Source: Sulfurovum sp. TSL1 (GTDB lineage Bacteria > Campylobacterota > Campylobacteria > Campylobacterales > Sulfurovaceae). Taken from it: a DNA stretch of 64,000 bases. This document shows positions 34,049 through 43,288 of the stretch, one piece after another (the first letter of the stretch is position 1; every line of letters begins with the position of its first letter). A program made the position numbers and the translations under genes. The DNA is taken from the NCBI RefSeq assembly GCF_019972135.1, contig NZ_BPFI01000001.1, positions 169,106 to 233,105 on the forward strand, written 5' to 3'. The notes below the pieces were generated by a model. It ran no database searches, was not told the DNA's origin, and saw only the letters and a program-made list of their open reading frames with translations.

Positions 34049-35965
34049 ATGGGGGAAAGTAAATCTTATCAGAAACTGCTAAAAGCTCCTTACCATCTTA
34101 TTGCTATTATGACTTTAATAGTTATTTTCATTATAAGCATGGCTCTTTATCGATTATATTCAGTTGGATTTGAAGAGCAAAAAAACCGTTTAACAGAACT
34201 TGTCCAAAGCAAGGCTGTCATGATAAATATACTGGCAGAATATACGATACATGGTCATCAGGAAAAGGAAAAAAAAGATATAGAAAAAGAAGTTTTATCA
34301 ACGCTAATGTCTGCACATAAAAAATTTAAAGGCTTTGGTAAAACAGGAGAATTTACACTGGCCAAGCTTGATAAAGATAATATACATTTTTTACTTAGTC
34401 ATAGACATGGTGCAGTTGATGATATGAAGTCTGTATCTAAAAAAAACTCCAATTTAGCAGAGCCTATGCGACATGCATTAAGTGGTAAATCAGGATATAT
34501 AGTGGGATCAGATTATCGTGGTGCTACGGTATTGGCAGCATATACACCTATTAAGATGCTCGACTGGGGCGTAGTTGCCAAAATTGACCTCTCGGAAATT
34601 CAGGCTCCATATATTCAAGAGGCAATATATGGGTTCATTGGAAGTATTATATTGATTATGCTTGGAAGTCTCTCTGTGATACGGTTTATTCAGCCGCTTA
34701 CAGATGAGATAGAGAGTAGTAGACAATACAATCGTATGTTATTCAATAAATCTCTAGTAGGATTTTCGCTTACAGATATAAACGGAAAAATAATTGATGC
34801 CAATCCGGCTTTCTTGGAATTGCTTGGTTACACGAAAGAAGAACTTGTAAATTTAAGCTATTGGGATATTACGCCTGAGAAATACAAACCTCAAGTAGAT
34901 CAACAGTTAAAAAAACTTTTGAAAAAAAGTGCTTATGGTCCTTACGAAAAGAAGTATGTACATAAAGATGGGCATCTATTGGATGTGCGTTTATCTGGAT
35001 GTATATTAAAAAAAGATGGAAAAAGTTTTATTTGGTCAAGTATTGAAAATATCACGGAACAAAAAAAGAGTGATAAGTCTATAAAAGAAGCTTCTCTTGT
35101 TTTTGGGCATACCCATGAAGGAATTATGATAACAGATGCTGATGCTCACATTACTAGAGTCAATAGTATGTTTACAGAGATCACCGGCTTTACTTTTGAG
35201 GAGATAAAAGGTAAAAACCCAAGAGTTTTACAATCTGGAAGCCACGATAAACAGTTTTACAAAAATATATGGGAACAAATAATCAATACTGGTTCATGGT
35301 ATGGAGAAATTAATAACAGACGTAAAAACGGTGAATATTTTACTTCACTGCAAAGTATCACAGCTGTTAAAAATAAAGATGGATCAGTCAGCGGATATGT
35401 CTCTGTATTTTCAGATATAAGTGAACGTAAAAACTATGAAAAGAAATTAGCCCATATGGCAATGCATGATGGATTAACATCTTTACCAAATAGAATGCAT
35501 TTTCAGAATAATCTTAATCAAGCTATTCATATTGCTAAACGTCATAAGTATAAAATTGCTGTACTTTTTTTGGATCTGAACAAGTTTAAAGAGATTAATG
35601 ATACATTGGGACATGAAGCAGGTGATCAGCTCTTAAAAGAAACAGCAAAGCGTTTAAAAGAGTGTATTAGAGAAGAGGATACTGTAGCCAGACTTGGGGG
35701 AGATGAATTTGCAATCCTATTGCCTGAAATTAAAAACAGTGAAGATGCACTCAATATTGTTAGAAAAATATTAGACAAAACCAGTGAACAATTTTCTATA
35801 GGAAAAAAAACCATCATGCCATCAATGAGTATTGGAATCAGTATATATCCTGATCATGGTGAAGATGGTGATACTCTTCTGAAACTTGCAGATAAGGCAA
35901 TGTATAGTGCCAAACAAAAAGAAAAAGATAGATATGAATTTTATAATCAGAATAAAAATTATTGA
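34049..35965 (+). CDS. Membrane-anchored Cache-PAS-PAS diguanylate cyclase
   Basis: 638 residues. Two membrane helices (about 16-42 and 195-215) enclose a periplasmic Cache-like sensor domain. Two PAS domains follow (about 225-340 and 345-460), then a GGDEF domain with intact GGDEF (RLGGDEFAIL) and an inhibitory RxxD site (REED) five residues before it. It should make c-di-GMP in response to an unknown signal. GGAGG lies six bases before the ATG. The gene is visibly AT-rich and is flanked by copies of the dusB 3' end. Confidence 0.9.
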   Translation: MGESKSYQKLLKAPYHLIAIMTLIVIFIISMALYRLYSVGFEEQKNRLTELVQSKAVMINILAEYTIHGHQEKEKKDIEKEVLSTLMSAHKKFKGFGKTGEFTLAKLDKDNIHFLLSHRHGAVDDMKSVSKKNSNLAEPMRHALSGKSGYIVGSDYRGATVLAAYTPIKMLDWGVVAKIDLSEIQAPYIQEAIYGFIGSIILIMLGSLSVIRFIQPLTDEIESSRQYNRMLFNKSLVGFSLTDINGKIIDANPAFLELLGYTKEELVNLSYWDITPEKYKPQVDQQLKKLLKKSAYGPYEKKYVHKDGHLLDVRLSGCILKKDGKSFIWSSIENITEQKKSDKSIKEASLVFGHTHEGIMITDADAHITRVNSMFTEITGFTFEEIKGKNPRVLQSGSHDKQFYKNIWEQIINTGSWYGEINNRRKNGEYFTSLQSITAVKNKDGSVSGYVSVFSDISERKNYEKKLAHMAMHDGLTSLPNRMHFQNNLNQAIHIAKRHKYKIAVLFLDLNKFKEINDTLGHEAGDQLLKETAKRLKECIREEDTVARLGGDEFAILLPEIKNSEDALNIVRKILDKTSEQFSIGKKTIMPSMSIGISIYPDHGEDGDTLLKLADKAMYSAKQKEKDRYEFYNQNKNY

Positions 35966-35973
35966 AAACCACC

Positions 35974-36070
35974 ACTGCGTAGAAATGATGTGAACCGCAT
36001 AGAAGATCCAAAATATGAGAGCAGTGACAGAAGCATTTTTTTTCTCAGACTCTTTTGCATGAATTTGATA
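35974..36070 (+). pseudogene. Degenerate copy of the dusB 3' end
   Basis: Bases 35980-36053 match 33735-33809: TAGAAATGATGT, GCATAGAAGATCC, ATGAGAGCAGT and AGAAGCATTTTTTT all recur in the same order. Three ungapped blocks agree at 63 of 68 positions, with small gaps between them. The reading frame is broken. The copy sits directly after the diguanylate cyclase stop. Confidence 0.8.
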
Positions 36071-36178
36071 GATAGTCAAGTATCTGTATGTGTCGTTAGT
36101 ATATTTTAACTATAGCTAAATTAGTGTAAACATAGAGAAAGATGTTATACTTCCAACTTAATTTTTGGAGCAGTGGAA

Positions 36179-36919
36179 ATGATAATAGAACTCATACTTG
36201 TTGGTATCTTTATTGGAAGTATGTCAGGTTTTTTTGGTATAGGTGGCGGTATGATTCTTGTACCTATACTTTTGGTACTTGGCTTTGACACGAAAGATGC
36301 TATTGGTATTTCCATCATTCAAATGGTATTCAGCTCTATTTATGGCTCCTATTTAAATCACAAGAAAGGGTCTCTCATCATCGGTGAAGGGATCTTTGTC
36401 GGATTCGGCGGCTTTATAGGTGGATACATTGGTGGATATGTCACACAGTATATCTCAGATACGGTGCTACAGTTTCTCTTTCTAGGCTTATTGATATTTG
36501 CACTTTTCAGACTTTTTTTCTCTCAACATCATGAGGATGAGGAAAAGACTAAAACACTGAATAAAGCATTACTATTCGGGATTGGGCTGGGTATTGGTAT
36601 CTTCTCTATTACATTAGGTATCGGAGGATCCATTATTCTTACTCCGCTATTAGTGGGATTATTACATTACCCTATAAAAAAAGCAGTGAGTGCAGGGTTG
36701 TTTTTTGTGGTTTTCTCTTCCGTCGCGGGAATGATCAGCCGACTCAGCACTGGAACCATAGACTTTAACAATGGTTTCATAGTCGCGGTATCTTCACTGG
36801 CAGGTGTGGCATTGGGTATCTGGCTTAAAGATCATGTCACCTCCAAAAATCATAAGATGGCACTTTTAGCACTTTATATGTTTGCTTTGGTTATCTTAAT
36901 AAAAAAAATGTGGTTTTAA
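36179..36919 (+). CDS. TauE/SafE family sulfite/anion exporter-like permease
   Basis: 246 residues with about eight transmembrane segments and two glycine-rich repeats: GSMSGFFGIGGGMILVPILL and SITLGIGGSIILTPLLVGLL. This is the TauE/SafE (DUF81) duplication. Substrates in the family include sulfite, sulfoacetate and other anions; none can be assigned here. The ATG at 36179 is preferred over a GTG at 36173 because TTTGGAG (36164-36170) is correctly spaced. Confidence 0.87.
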   Translation: MIIELILVGIFIGSMSGFFGIGGGMILVPILLVLGFDTKDAIGISIIQMVFSSIYGSYLNHKKGSLIIGEGIFVGFGGFIGGYIGGYVTQYISDTVLQFLFLGLLIFALFRLFFSQHHEDEEKTKTLNKALLFGIGLGIGIFSITLGIGGSIILTPLLVGLLHYPIKKAVSAGLFFVVFSSVAGMISRLSTGTIDFNNGFIVAVSSLAGVALGIWLKDHVTSKNHKMALLALYMFALVILIKKMWF

Positions 36920-36935
36920 TACCTAGGATAAAAGA

Positions 36936-39764
36936 ATGAAGAATGATATGATAAAAGTCTATGGCGCAAAAGAAAATAACTTAAAAAATATAAATATAGA
37001 CATCCCTAAAAATAAATTGGTCGTAGTGACCGGTATCTCTGGAAGTGGTAAGTCCACTTTGGCCTTTTCCACCTTATATGCGGAAGGTCAAAGACGTTAT
37101 ATCGAGTCACTCTCCTCGTATGCACGACAGTTTTTGGGACGCGTAGGAAAACCCGATGTAGATAAGATCGAGGGGTTGACACCTGCGATTGCCATAGACC
37201 AGAAAACGACATCTAAAAACCCGCGTTCTACGGTTGGAACGATCACGGAGATCTACGACTACCTGAGACTGCTTTTTTCCCGTGTAGGTGAGCAGCATTG
37301 TCATGAGTGCGGAAAGCCTATCTCTTCGATGTCCGCTTCTGACATTATAGAAGAGGTTTTGAAACTGCCTGATGGGGCAAAACTTGTGATCATGGCTCCA
37401 CTGGTCAAAGAGAAAAAGGGTACCTTCGCAGATATGCTGGAGTCCCTCCGCCATAAAGGATACGTTCGTGCGATGATCGATGGTGTCATGGTTCGTCTCG
37501 ATGACGAGATAGAGCTTTCCAAAACAAAAAAACACACCATTAAAGTGGTCATTGACAGAGTGGTTGTCAAAGAGGAGAGCCGTGACCGTATAGGGCAGGA
37601 TGTGGAAAAAGCGCTCAAAGAGAGCTACGGTGAGATGGAGATAGAAGTACTCAACTATGAAGAGTTGGAACTCGATAGACAGCATATTCACTACTCTGAG
37701 CACCTGGCCTGTTTTGACTGTAAACTAAGTTTCGAGCCTTTGGAACCCGTCAGTTTTTCTTTTAACTCACCTAAGGGTGCGTGTCCAGCCTGTGACGGCC
37801 TTGGGATCCGTTATGCGATAGATCTTAAGAAAGTCATAGACTCTGGGCTGAGTATTGACAAGGGTGCCGTGAAGATCATGTATGGTTTTAACAAGAGTTA
37901 TTATACCAAATTCCTCAATGCATTCTGTGAACAAAATGACATAGACATCCACCTCCCTTATGGTGAACTGGAACCACACCAGCAAAAAGCCATACTCTAC
38001 GGAAATGGAAGTACGGTCGATTTTGTATGGAAACGCCATAATCTCAAACGTGAGTGGCCTGGTGTGGTCAAATTCGCACATGATATGTTCAAAGAGGAGA
38101 AAGACCTTTCTGAATATATGACCGAAAAGGTGTGCGACAAATGTCATGGACATAGACTCAGACCCCGCTCTTTAGCGGTAAAGATAGAGGGAAAAAATAT
38201 CGCAGATATCATCGATATGCCTATCGAAAGATCCTATGCCTATTTCGCAGATGAAAAGAGTTTTTCCCACTTGAATGAGCAGCAGAAGATGATAGCAGAA
38301 TCTATACTTAAAGAGTTGTATGAAAGACTCTATTTCCTGTATGATGTGGGGCTTGGCTATATTACCCTGAGCCGTGATGCAAGAAGTATCTCGGGTGGTG
38401 AAGCACAACGTATACGTATCGCATCCCAGATAGGTTCCGGACTGACGGGCGTTATGTATGTACTGGATGAACCAAGCATTGGACTGCATGAGCGTGATAC
38501 GATGAAGCTCATACGTACACTGAACTCTCTGCGTGACAAAGGAAATTCAGTGATCGTTGTCGAACATGATAAAGAGACCATCCATGCAGCAGACTATATT
38601 ATAGATATCGGTCCTGGAGCAGGAGCTTATGGCGGTGAAGTGGTATTTGCCGGTGATGCAAAGAAGTTGGCCAAAGCCAAGACCCTGACTGCAGACTATA
38701 TGTATGGAAAGAAAGATATCTCCTATTCGCATGACAAGCCTCAAAATGAGTGGTTGGAGATCAAAAATGTGACGATCAATAATATTGAAAAACTTGATGC
38801 GAAGATCCCATTACAAAATTTTGTATGTATCACGGGTGTCAGCGGGAGCGGTAAGAGTTCATTGATCCTTCAAACGTTATTGCCTGTGGCAAGAGAGATA
38901 CTCAACCATGCCAAAAAGGTCAATAAAGTCGATGGTGTAGAGATCACAGGACTGGACAAACTGGATAAAGTGATCTATCTGGATCAAAGCCCGATAGGAA
39001 GAACACCTCGTTCAAATCCTGCAACCTATACAGGCATCATGGACGAGATCCGTAAACTTTTCGCTCAAACCAAAGAGGCAGAACTTCGGGGGTACAAGAT
39101 AGGGCGTTTTTCCTTCAACGTCAAAGGCGGACGCTGTGAGAAGTGCCAGGGAGACGGACAGATCAAGATAGAGATGCACTTTTTACCTGATGTTCTGGTC
39201 ACTTGTGATGCCTGTGACGGGACACGATACAATGCTCAGACACGTGAAGTGCTGTATAAGGGGAAGTCTATCTCAGATGTACTTGGTATGAGTGTCAGTG
39301 AAGCCCTGGAATTCTTTAAAGCGATTCCGGCTATTGCTACCAAGCTTAAGACATTGGGGGATGTTGGTCTTGGCTATATTACACTGGGACAAAATGCCAC
39401 CACACTTTCAGGAGGAGAGGCGCAGCGTATCAAGCTGAGTAAAGAGCTGAGCCGTAAAGATACGGGTCAAACCCTCTATGTATTGGATGAGCCTACGACG
39501 GGGCTTCACTTTGCGGATGTGGACAGACTTACAGGTGTAGTGCACCACCTGGTGGATTTGGGTAATTCAGTGGTCGTCATCGAACACAATCTGGATATGA
39601 TCAAAAATGCAGATTACATTATAGACATGGGACCTGAAGGGGGAAATAAAGGCGGGATGATCATCGCTACAGGATCACCTGAAGAGGTGGCAAAAGAGTA
39701 TAAAAAAACAGGGTCTTATACCGGTGAGTATTTGGCTAAAGAATTGGAAGGGAAAACAGTATGA
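36936..39764 (+). CDS. uvrA: Excinuclease ABC subunit A
   Basis: 942 residues, full length. Two ATPase modules (GISGSGKSTLAF near residue 33; GVSGSGKSSLIL near 634), two zinc modules (HCHECGKPIS... region and CEKCQGDGQIKIEMHFL), and two ABC signatures (ISGGEAQRIRIA, LSGGEAQRIKLS) are present. It recognises lesions in nucleotide excision repair with UvrB. Its stop overlaps polA by 4 bases. Confidence 0.97.
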   Translation: MKNDMIKVYGAKENNLKNINIDIPKNKLVVVTGISGSGKSTLAFSTLYAEGQRRYIESLSSYARQFLGRVGKPDVDKIEGLTPAIAIDQKTTSKNPRSTVGTITEIYDYLRLLFSRVGEQHCHECGKPISSMSASDIIEEVLKLPDGAKLVIMAPLVKEKKGTFADMLESLRHKGYVRAMIDGVMVRLDDEIELSKTKKHTIKVVIDRVVVKEESRDRIGQDVEKALKESYGEMEIEVLNYEELELDRQHIHYSEHLACFDCKLSFEPLEPVSFSFNSPKGACPACDGLGIRYAIDLKKVIDSGLSIDKGAVKIMYGFNKSYYTKFLNAFCEQNDIDIHLPYGELEPHQQKAILYGNGSTVDFVWKRHNLKREWPGVVKFAHDMFKEEKDLSEYMTEKVCDKCHGHRLRPRSLAVKIEGKNIADIIDMPIERSYAYFADEKSFSHLNEQQKMIAESILKELYERLYFLYDVGLGYITLSRDARSISGGEAQRIRIASQIGSGLTGVMYVLDEPSIGLHERDTMKLIRTLNSLRDKGNSVIVVEHDKETIHAADYIIDIGPGAGAYGGEVVFAGDAKKLAKAKTLTADYMYGKKDISYSHDKPQNEWLEIKNVTINNIEKLDAKIPLQNFVCITGVSGSGKSSLILQTLLPVAREILNHAKKVNKVDGVEITGLDKLDKVIYLDQSPIGRTPRSNPATYTGIMDEIRKLFAQTKEAELRGYKIGRFSFNVKGGRCEKCQGDGQIKIEMHFLPDVLVTCDACDGTRYNAQTREVLYKGKSISDVLGMSVSEALEFFKAIPAIATKLKTLGDVGLGYITLGQNATTLSGGEAQRIKLSKELSRKDTGQTLYVLDEPTTGLHFADVDRLTGVVHHLVDLGNSVVVIEHNLDMIKNADYIIDMGPEGGNKGGMIIATGSPEEVAKEYKKTGSYTGEYLAKELEGKTV

Positions 39765-42451
39765 AAACGATCACGATCATAGACACATTCGGATTTTTCT
39801 TTCGTTCCTATTTTGCACTTCCTCCTCTGCGTAACTCGGAGGGATTCCCCACAGGTCTATTGACCGGTTTTGCCAACCTTGTGGACTCTTTACATCGTGA
39901 CCACAGTACCGATTACCTGGTGTTTGCTCTGGATGCAAAAGGCAGAACATTCAGGAATGATCTCTATCCGGACTACAAAGCCCACCGTGAGGCTGCACCG
40001 GATGATCTTCTCAAGCAGCTCCCTGTTGCTATCGAGTGGATAGAACAAATGGGGTTTGCCAACCTTTCTCGTGATGGATTTGAAGCAGATGATGTCATCA
40101 CGACGGTCACAAAATTTGCCAGAGAAAAAGGGTTGAAAGTACGTATCGTGTCGCATGATAAAGATCTCTATCAGATGATCGATGACGGCGTGGTGGTCAT
40201 GTATGATTCTGTTAAAAAACAGGAAGTGGATGAACAGGCGTGTGTGGATAAATTTGGCGTACGCCCTAAGGACTTTATCAACTTTCAAGCCATACTGGGG
40301 GACAGTTCTGACAATATCCCCGGTGTCAAAGGTATAGGGAAAGTAGGTGCAGCAAAACTGATCAATGAGTATTATACACTCGAAGCGATCTATGACGACA
40401 TTGAAAACTGCGGTACGCCGCGTATACAGAAACTGCTTTTGGAAAATAAAGAGAATGCTTTCATGTCTCGTGAACTGGTGACCATGCGGACTGATGTCTT
40501 TAAAGAGCTGGATGTAGAGAGTTTTGTCTTTGAAGACAAGAACTATCTTTCATGCCTGCTCGAAGAGTTTGAAAAGTATGAGATGAAGCAAGCCATCAAA
40601 AAGGCAAAAGTTGGGCTTGAAGAGACGGATTGTCCTGTAGTGGAAAAACCAAAGAGTGCAGCACTTAGTTTTGAAGCGGTCACGTTAGACAGTAAAGAGA
40701 AGTTGAACAGTGTGATCGATAGTATAGAGAAAGATGCGATCGTCGCTTTTGATACGGAAACCACTGGGCTGGATACCAAAACAGCAAACATGGTAGGGTT
40801 CAGCTTCTGTTTTGATGCGCAAAAAGCCTATTATGTTCCTGTGGGTCATAATTACCTGGGTGTAGAAGCGCAAGTAGATCTCCAAGATGCGATCAGTGCA
40901 CTGAAAAAGCTCATGACATTTCAGGTCGTGGGACAAAATCTAAAATTTGACTTTTCGCTACTCTATAACCGGTTTGAGATCGAGCCGGTCATACCCCATG
41001 CCGATACTATGATCATGGCATGGCTTTCCAATCCCGGAACCAAAGTGGGGCTTGACACACTTGCCAAGACCTATTTTAAGTATGAGATGAAGCCCTTTAA
41101 AGAGATGGTAAAGAAAGGTGAGGACTTTTCCGCTGTAGACATCGAGGACGCTACGTTTTATGCGGCTGAAGATGCCTGGATGACCTATCTGCTCTATGGT
41201 GCCATCAAAAAGAAAATGGAACTCTCTTCACTGACGCATCTTCTGAAAGAAGCTAAAAATGTAGAGTATCCGTTTATGAATGTACTGATACGTATGGAAA
41301 ATCTGGGTATCAAGATCGATCCTTCCAAACTGGAAGCGCTCCAGAAAAAGCTCAGTGAAGATCTGGCCACGCTCACTTCTGAGATCTACGCACTCAGCGG
41401 TTCTGAGTTCAACATCAAATCCACACAACAGTTAGGTGTCGTACTCTTTCAGCAGCTCGGACTCAAAGGCGGGAAGAGAACCAAAACAGGATACAGTACC
41501 AATGAAGCAGTCCTGAGTGCACTGGTAGGGGAGCATCCTATTATTGAGAAGATCCTGGAGTACCGTGAATACCAGAAGATACTCTCTACCTATGTAGAGC
41601 CTTTACTGAAATTGGCAAAGGCGGATGAAGCCTCCCGTATCTACACCTCTTTTGGTCAAACAGGTACAGCGACAGGGCGTTTGAGTTCACGTGATCCTAA
41701 CCTGCAGAACATCCCTGTGCGTTCAGCACTCGGGCGTTCGGTAAGAGAAGCTTTTGTGGCTAAAGAGGGGTATAAACTGGTCAGTATCGACTACTCCCAG
41801 ATAGAACTCCGACTGCTTGCACACTTTTCCAAAGATGCCGCTCTAATGGATGCCTTCAATCAGGGAACGGATATTCACCTGGCGACCGCCATCAAACTGT
41901 TCGGAGAAGGGGAAGCCAAAGAAAAACGTAACTTGGCAAAATCGGTGAACTTTGGGCTTCTTTACGGTATGGGACCCAAAAAACTCTCTGAGGATGTCGG
42001 TATCCCGCAAGCAGAAGCCAAGGAGATCATCAAGAACTATTTTGCATCATTCCCCACAGTGAAAAGCTTTCTTGAAGGGATCCAGGAACGTGTCAAGATA
42101 GACGGTTATGTGGAAACCATACTGAAAAGAAGACGTATCTTTGACTATGAAAATGCCAACGGCATGCAAAAAGCAGCCTACATGCGTGAATCGGTCAATA
42201 CCGTTTTCCAAGGAAGTGCCGCTGACCTGATCAAACTCTCTATGAATCAGATAGATACGATGATACGGGAAGAGAAGCTGGATGCCTTTATGCTTTTACA
42301 GATACACGATGAACTCATCTTTGAAGTGAAGGAAGAAAAAGTAGAAGAGATCTCTCAACGTTTTGTCCATACGATGGAGAATATCTTGGAGTTGGATGTG
42401 CCATTGGAGTGTTCAGTCAGTGTAGGCGACAGCTGGGGAGAGTTAAAATAA
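39761..42451 (+). CDS. polA: DNA polymerase I
   Basis: 896 residues. The 5' nuclease domain (about 1-290), an intact 3'-5' exonuclease DxE site (AFDTETTGLD) and a family A polymerase with SIDYSQIELRLLAH and QIHDELIFEV are all visible. It fills repair gaps and removes RNA primers. Coupling with uvrA by a 4-base overlap fits excision-repair resynthesis. Confidence 0.96.
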   Translation: MKTITIIDTFGFFFRSYFALPPLRNSEGFPTGLLTGFANLVDSLHRDHSTDYLVFALDAKGRTFRNDLYPDYKAHREAAPDDLLKQLPVAIEWIEQMGFANLSRDGFEADDVITTVTKFAREKGLKVRIVSHDKDLYQMIDDGVVVMYDSVKKQEVDEQACVDKFGVRPKDFINFQAILGDSSDNIPGVKGIGKVGAAKLINEYYTLEAIYDDIENCGTPRIQKLLLENKENAFMSRELVTMRTDVFKELDVESFVFEDKNYLSCLLEEFEKYEMKQAIKKAKVGLEETDCPVVEKPKSAALSFEAVTLDSKEKLNSVIDSIEKDAIVAFDTETTGLDTKTANMVGFSFCFDAQKAYYVPVGHNYLGVEAQVDLQDAISALKKLMTFQVVGQNLKFDFSLLYNRFEIEPVIPHADTMIMAWLSNPGTKVGLDTLAKTYFKYEMKPFKEMVKKGEDFSAVDIEDATFYAAEDAWMTYLLYGAIKKKMELSSLTHLLKEAKNVEYPFMNVLIRMENLGIKIDPSKLEALQKKLSEDLATLTSEIYALSGSEFNIKSTQQLGVVLFQQLGLKGGKRTKTGYSTNEAVLSALVGEHPIIEKILEYREYQKILSTYVEPLLKLAKADEASRIYTSFGQTGTATGRLSSRDPNLQNIPVRSALGRSVREAFVAKEGYKLVSIDYSQIELRLLAHFSKDAALMDAFNQGTDIHLATAIKLFGEGEAKEKRNLAKSVNFGLLYGMGPKKLSEDVGIPQAEAKEIIKNYFASFPTVKSFLEGIQERVKIDGYVETILKRRRIFDYENANGMQKAAYMRESVNTVFQGSAADLIKLSMNQIDTMIREEKLDAFMLLQIHDELIFEVKEEKVEEISQRFVHTMENILELDVPLECSVSVGDSWGELK

Positions 42452-42452
42452 C

Positions 42453-43160
42453 ATGATGCAATCATACTTTGATGAGAATTTTGTACGGTTGCCTCGAGGC
42501 TCTTTTCTTATGGGTTCTGATGACGTACTTGCCAAAGAGAGAGAAAAACCTGTACATGAAGTACATATCAACTATGAGATCGCTATGGCCAAGCGACAGG
42601 TGACCGTGGAAGAGTATATGCTCTTTGCACAGGCCACAGGTGCAGAAGTACCTGAAGAGAGGCATGAACATCTTGGTTTGGATGTACCTGTAAGACGTGT
42701 GCGTTATCATGATGCCAAGGCGTATTGTGCATGGAAAACACAAAGAGAGGGTGTGACCTACCGTCTTCCTACCGAAGCTGAATGGGAATATGCCTGCCGG
42801 GCGGGAAGTACCGGAAAGTACTGTTACGGTGATGATGAGAGAGATTTTGGTGCGTATGCCTGGTATGCGGACAACGCTGAAGGTGTGACCCATGATGTCG
42901 GTACCAAAAAACCCAATGCATGGGGACTGTATGATATGCACGGAAATGTGTGGGAATGGTGTGCAGACTGGTACAGTGAAACCTATGACAATACACCTAC
43001 AGACGGATCAGCCTATAAAGTACCCAATGAGAAGGGCAGGGTTCTGCGTGGCGGTTCCTGGAACGGGAGTGCTGAGAACAGTCGTTGTTCTTCACGTATC
43101 AATTTGGGTTCTGGCGGACGCAACTATTTTATAGGATTTCGTGTAGTGATAGAACTATAG
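42453..43160 (+). CDS. SUMF1/FGE-fold protein, apparently without the FGE cysteine pair
   Basis: 235 residues. The formylglycine-generating-enzyme fold is shown by RLPRGSFLMGSDD, RLPTEAEWEYACRAGS, GLYDMHGNVWEWCADWY and RVLRGGSWN, ending GFRVV. The active-site region reads SRCSSRINLGSG, with one Cys where true FGEs carry two in CxxxxC, so cofactor-free or other chemistry is likely. No sulfatase gene is nearby. It starts one base after the polA stop. Confidence 0.8.
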   Translation: MMQSYFDENFVRLPRGSFLMGSDDVLAKEREKPVHEVHINYEIAMAKRQVTVEEYMLFAQATGAEVPEERHEHLGLDVPVRRVRYHDAKAYCAWKTQREGVTYRLPTEAEWEYACRAGSTGKYCYGDDERDFGAYAWYADNAEGVTHDVGTKKPNAWGLYDMHGNVWEWCADWYSETYDNTPTDGSAYKVPNEKGRVLRGGSWNGSAENSRCSSRINLGSGGRNYFIGFRVVIEL

Positions 43161-43250
43161 TTTCGGTCTCTTAATGCAACAATAACCATATATGGCTCTA
43201 ATAATAAGAGTAAAATTATATTAATTAACAAATGGTTAACAAACATCCGT

Positions 43251-43256
43251 TATAAT
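43251..43256 (+). promoter_or_regulatory. Candidate -10 element of ccsBA
   Basis: TATAAT lies 33 bases before the ccsBA start in an AT-rich leader. No matching -35 at 16-18 bases is seen, as is common in this phylum. Confidence 0.4.
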
Positions 43257-43288
43257 CTTTTTACTTAATTGACAAGGGGATATAAGAG

